From positions 681,045 to 745,044 of the forward strand of contig NZ_SLZG01000003.1 in assembly GCF_004341625.1 (NCBI RefSeq): DNA of 64,000 nucleotides, read 5' to 3'. Positions 61,685 through 64,000 of this stretch are shown here, piece after piece. Made by a program: the position numbers and the translations under genes. Below the pieces are notes generated by a model, which made no database searches, was not told the origin of the DNA, and saw nothing but the letters and a program-made list of their open reading frames with translations. How positions within the stretch are numbered: the stretch's first letter is position 1; every line of letters starts with the position of its first letter. Source of the stretch: Rhizobium sp. BK376 (GTDB lineage: Bacteria; Pseudomonadota; Alphaproteobacteria; Rhizobiales; Rhizobiaceae).

Positions 61685-63463
61685 ATGTACAAGGCACCGG
61701 TCGATGAGATTGCGTTTACGCTCAAGCATGTCGCTGGCCTGAAGCGTGGCATGGATGAGGGCTTGTTCGGCGATCTTAGCGAGGATGTCGTCGATGCGGT
61801 TCTCGCCGAGGCAGGGCGCTTCGCTGCCGAGGAGATTGCTCCCTTGGGAGCGATCGGCGATACGCAAGGCGCACGGCTGATCGAAGGTCAGGTCAGCCTG
61901 GCGGACGGATGGCGCGAGCTTTTTCACAAATGGGCCGAGGGCGGCTGGAACGGACTGACCGCGCCGGAGGAATTCGGCGGGCAGGGTTTGCCGAACATGC
62001 TGAACGTTGCCGCATTGGAGATGTGGAACGCCGGCTCCATGGCCTTTGCCCTTGCGCCGACGCTGACCATGGGAGCGATCGAAGCGCTGATTGCCCACGG
62101 CAGCGAGGAGCTGCAGGACCGCTACCTCGCAAAGATGATTTCCGGGGAGTGGAGCGGCACGATGAACCTGACGGAGCCGCATGCTGGCTCCGACGTGGGC
62201 GCGTTGAACACCCGCGCCGAACGTCGGGATGACGGCACCTACCGCATTTTCGGCCAGAAGATCTTCATCACTTGGGGCGAGCATGACGGCACTGAGAACA
62301 TCGTCCACTTCGTGCTCGCAAGGCTGACGGACGCGCCTGCCGGCACGCGCGGCATATCGCTCTTTCTGGTCCCGAAATTCCTGGTCAATTCCGATGGATC
62401 GCTGGGCCGGCGCAACGATCTCCACGCCCATTCCATCGAGCATAAGCTCGGCATTCACGGTTCGCCCACCTGCACGATGATCTATGGCGACGGCAGGTTC
62501 GGCGATGAGAAGGGGGCCGTTGGCTATCTGGTCGGTGAGGAGAACAAGGGCCTCGCCTGCATGTTTACCATGATGAACAATGCCCGCCTTGCCGTCGGTA
62601 TGCAGGGCGTTGCGATCTGCGAGGCGGCAACCCAGCTGGCGATTGCCTATGCCAAGGAGCGCACCCAGGGCAGGGCACCCGGCTGGACCGGCAGCGGCAT
62701 GAGCCCGATCATCGAACACCCCGATGTAGCTCGCATGCTGTTGACCATGAAGGCGCTGACGCAAGGCTCGCGCGCCATCACCTATGCGTGCGCCCACGCG
62801 ATCGACATGGCGCATCGCGCGGGCGAGGATGCACAGCATTGGCAGGACCGTGCAGCGCTGCTGACGCCGATTGCCAAATCCTTCCCCACCGATTGTGGCG
62901 TCGATGTCGCCTCTCTCGGCATCCAGGTCCATGGCGGCATGGGCTATATCGAGGAGACCGGTGCGGCCCGCCTGTTGCGGGATGCCCGTATCGCGCCGAT
63001 CTACGAAGGCACGAACGGCATTCAGGCGATCGATCTCGTCATGCGCAAACTGCCGCTGTCTTCGGGCGATCATGTCCGCGGTTTCATCGCCGAGTTGAAG
63101 GAGATTGCCGAAGAGGTCCATCGCTCCGATCTCGACGGTTTCGGCGAGACCGCAAAGCGTCTGGATATCGCGCTTGCCGATCTCGGCGCCGCCACCGAAT
63201 GGCTGCTCGCGACGCAAGGGGAAGGGCGAACTGTCGAAGCGCTTGCCGGCGCCACGCCCTATCAGCGGATGTTCGGTCTCGTCCTGACCGGCTGCTATCT
63301 CGCAAAGGGCGGCCTTGCGCGTGGGCAAGATGGCAAGGACGAACGTCGCGCAGCACTTTGCCGCTTTGCCGCCGAAAACCTGCTCGCAGAGACTGCGGCG
63401 CTGCGGGACCGGGTGGTGAAGGGCGCCGACAGCCTCGAAGCCGCCCGCTCGGTACTGGATTGA
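61685..63463 (+). CDS. Acyl-CoA dehydrogenase (long, DmdC-like form)
   Basis: ATG 61685, five bases after GGAGG, gives 592 residues; the adjacent ATG 61682 is too close. It is longer than classical enzymes (about 390) because of an N-terminal segment and an extra C-terminal domain, as in the 3-methylmercaptopropionyl-CoA dehydrogenase type. FAD and substrate motifs: MNLTEPHAGSDVGALNTRAE, IFITWGEHD, and the catalytic Glu in YEGTNGIQAIDLVMRKL (about 438). It introduces a 2,3 double bond in acyl-CoA. The crotonase gene starts ten bases later, an apparent beta-oxidation pair. ACGT-N2-ACGT at about 61591 upstream could be an operator. Confidence 0.94.
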   Translation: MYKAPVDEIAFTLKHVAGLKRGMDEGLFGDLSEDVVDAVLAEAGRFAAEEIAPLGAIGDTQGARLIEGQVSLADGWRELFHKWAEGGWNGLTAPEEFGGQGLPNMLNVAALEMWNAGSMAFALAPTLTMGAIEALIAHGSEELQDRYLAKMISGEWSGTMNLTEPHAGSDVGALNTRAERRDDGTYRIFGQKIFITWGEHDGTENIVHFVLARLTDAPAGTRGISLFLVPKFLVNSDGSLGRRNDLHAHSIEHKLGIHGSPTCTMIYGDGRFGDEKGAVGYLVGEENKGLACMFTMMNNARLAVGMQGVAICEAATQLAIAYAKERTQGRAPGWTGSGMSPIIEHPDVARMLLTMKALTQGSRAITYACAHAIDMAHRAGEDAQHWQDRAALLTPIAKSFPTDCGVDVASLGIQVHGGMGYIEETGAARLLRDARIAPIYEGTNGIQAIDLVMRKLPLSSGDHVRGFIAELKEIAEEVHRSDLDGFGETAKRLDIALADLGAATEWLLATQGEGRTVEALAGATPYQRMFGLVLTGCYLAKGGLARGQDGKDERRAALCRFAAENLLAETAALRDRVVKGADSLEAARSVLD

Positions 63464-63473
63464 GGGAAAGAGC

Positions 63474-64000
63474 ATGACCGACCACATACTGATCGAAAGA
63501 CCTGAAAGCACGCCCGGCGTCCAGATCATCCGCTTCAACAGGCCGGATAAGAAGAACGCCATCACCCGCGCCATGTATGCCCGCATGACGGAAGCTCTGC
63601 AGGCTGCCAACGAAACGGCGTCCATTCGCGTGAACGTCTTTCTCGGTACCGAAGGCTGTTTCTCCGCCGGCAATGATCTTGCGGATTTCCTGGCATTCGC
63701 CATGGGCGGCAGCATGGGTAACGAGGTCTTCGATTTTCTCGGCGCCTTGGCGAGTTCGCAAAAGCCGGTGGTATCGGGCGTCGACGGTCTCGCGATTGGT
63801 ATCGGCACAACCATGCACCTGCACTGCGACCTGACCATCGCATCCGATCGGAGCGTATTCCGGACACCATTCGTCGACCTGGGGCTCGTCCCCGAAGCAG
63901 GCTCCAGCCTTCTCGCCCCGCGGCTGATGGGCAATCAGCGTGCCTTTGCGCTTCTTGCGGCAGGCGAGACCTTCACGGCCGCCGAGGCGAAGGACTGCGG
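63474..64000 (+). CDS. Enoyl-CoA hydratase/isomerase family protein, C-terminus cut by window edge
   Basis: 175 residues are visible, from ATG 63474. Crotonase motifs: IIRFNRPDKKNAITRAMY, the oxyanion loop GCFSAGNDLADF, and SGVDGLAIGIGTTMHLHCDLTIASDRSVFRTPFVDLGLVPEAGSS (seen in parts). The second active-site Glu region, LGLVPEAGS, keeps a Glu. It would hydrate or isomerise the product of the acyl-CoA dehydrogenase upstream. The gene continues beyond base 64000. Confidence 0.92.
   Translation, partial: MTDHILIERPESTPGVQIIRFNRPDKKNAITRAMYARMTEALQAANETASIRVNVFLGTEGCFSAGNDLADFLAFAMGGSMGNEVFDFLGALASSQKPVVSGVDGLAIGIGTTMHLHCDLTIASDRSVFRTPFVDLGLVPEAGSSLLAPRLMGNQRAFALLAAGETFTAAEAKDC

Noticed and set aside
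61520..63934. 804-residue open frame on the minus strand
   Set aside because: Antisense to the acyl-CoA dehydrogenase and crotonase genes; composition is that of a high-GC shadow frame and no family motif is seen.
1..64000. tRNA genes, CRISPR arrays, transposases, phage genes
   Set aside because: None found on reading the intergenic regions and frames of the window; short tRNA-like folds were not systematically computed.

Overview
The window is chromosomal DNA from an alphaproteobacterium of the Rhizobiaceae, most likely Rhizobium or a close relative. This rests on protein character and gene content: a split F0 operon of the rhizobial type (atpI-B-E-b'-b with no F1 genes beside it), a BA14K protein, a DUF1217 protein, cyclopropane fatty acid synthase, sCache-type chemoreceptors, a CtrA-type box, and high-GC coding with long antisense shadow frames. 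No rRNA, tRNA, CRISPR array or intact transposon was seen. The first and last genes are cut by the window edges.

Layout. 1-3.0 kb: a leftward sugar-acid operon (SDR dehydrogenase, dgoK, dgoA) with a divergent IclR regulator. 3.2-5.6 kb: a LuxR-type solo regulator, a structured intergenic region with a sigma-54 promoter, and the Mrp ATPase. 5.9-10.2 kb: a CorA transporter, Kup potassium uptake and a SleB hydrolase. 10.4-13.2 kb: the F0 ATP synthase operon. 13.2-20.5 kb: RNase HII, a radical SAM protein, a small glycosyltransferase, the leftward TPR-ispE-moaB operon and polyprenyl diphosphate synthase. 20.6-23.5 kb: DUF2007, an N6-type methyltransferase, an S49 peptidase and a ParDE-like module. 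23.5-32.1 kb: glyQ and glyS, separated by lemA, a class I-like aroA, DUF2207 and a DUF559 nuclease gene set in palindromic repeats. 33-37 kb: two tandem chemoreceptor genes with almost identical signalling halves. 37-46 kb: a secreted protein, purD, tex, cfa, a lipoprotein, an outer membrane protein and ubiA. 46-55.8 kb: a multi-repeat DUF1217 protein, an FtsK without membrane segments, an FAD oxidase and the Sua5/TsaC enzyme. 56-58.7 kb: a cobalamin riboswitch followed by a Rieske oxygenase and its reductase. 58.7-64 kb: a GH25-like protein with a CtrA-type box, BA14K, a second CorA/ZntB transporter and an acyl-CoA dehydrogenase-crotonase pair.

Most genes are core housekeeping. The parts that most deserve a second look are: (1) the cobalamin riboswitch in front of a GbcAB-like Rieske demethylase pair, which suggests vitamin B12 control of quaternary-amine demethylation; (2) the DUF559 nuclease gene flanked by copies of a palindromic intergenic repeat, which recalls transposase-repeat partnerships such as RAYT/REP; and (3) a sigma-54 promoter that fires into three consecutive hairpins ahead of mrp. 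Smaller oddities include a cysteine-free Mrp, an EPSP synthase with Phe at the position of E. coli Pro101, a soluble FtsK, and gene conversion between chemoreceptors.
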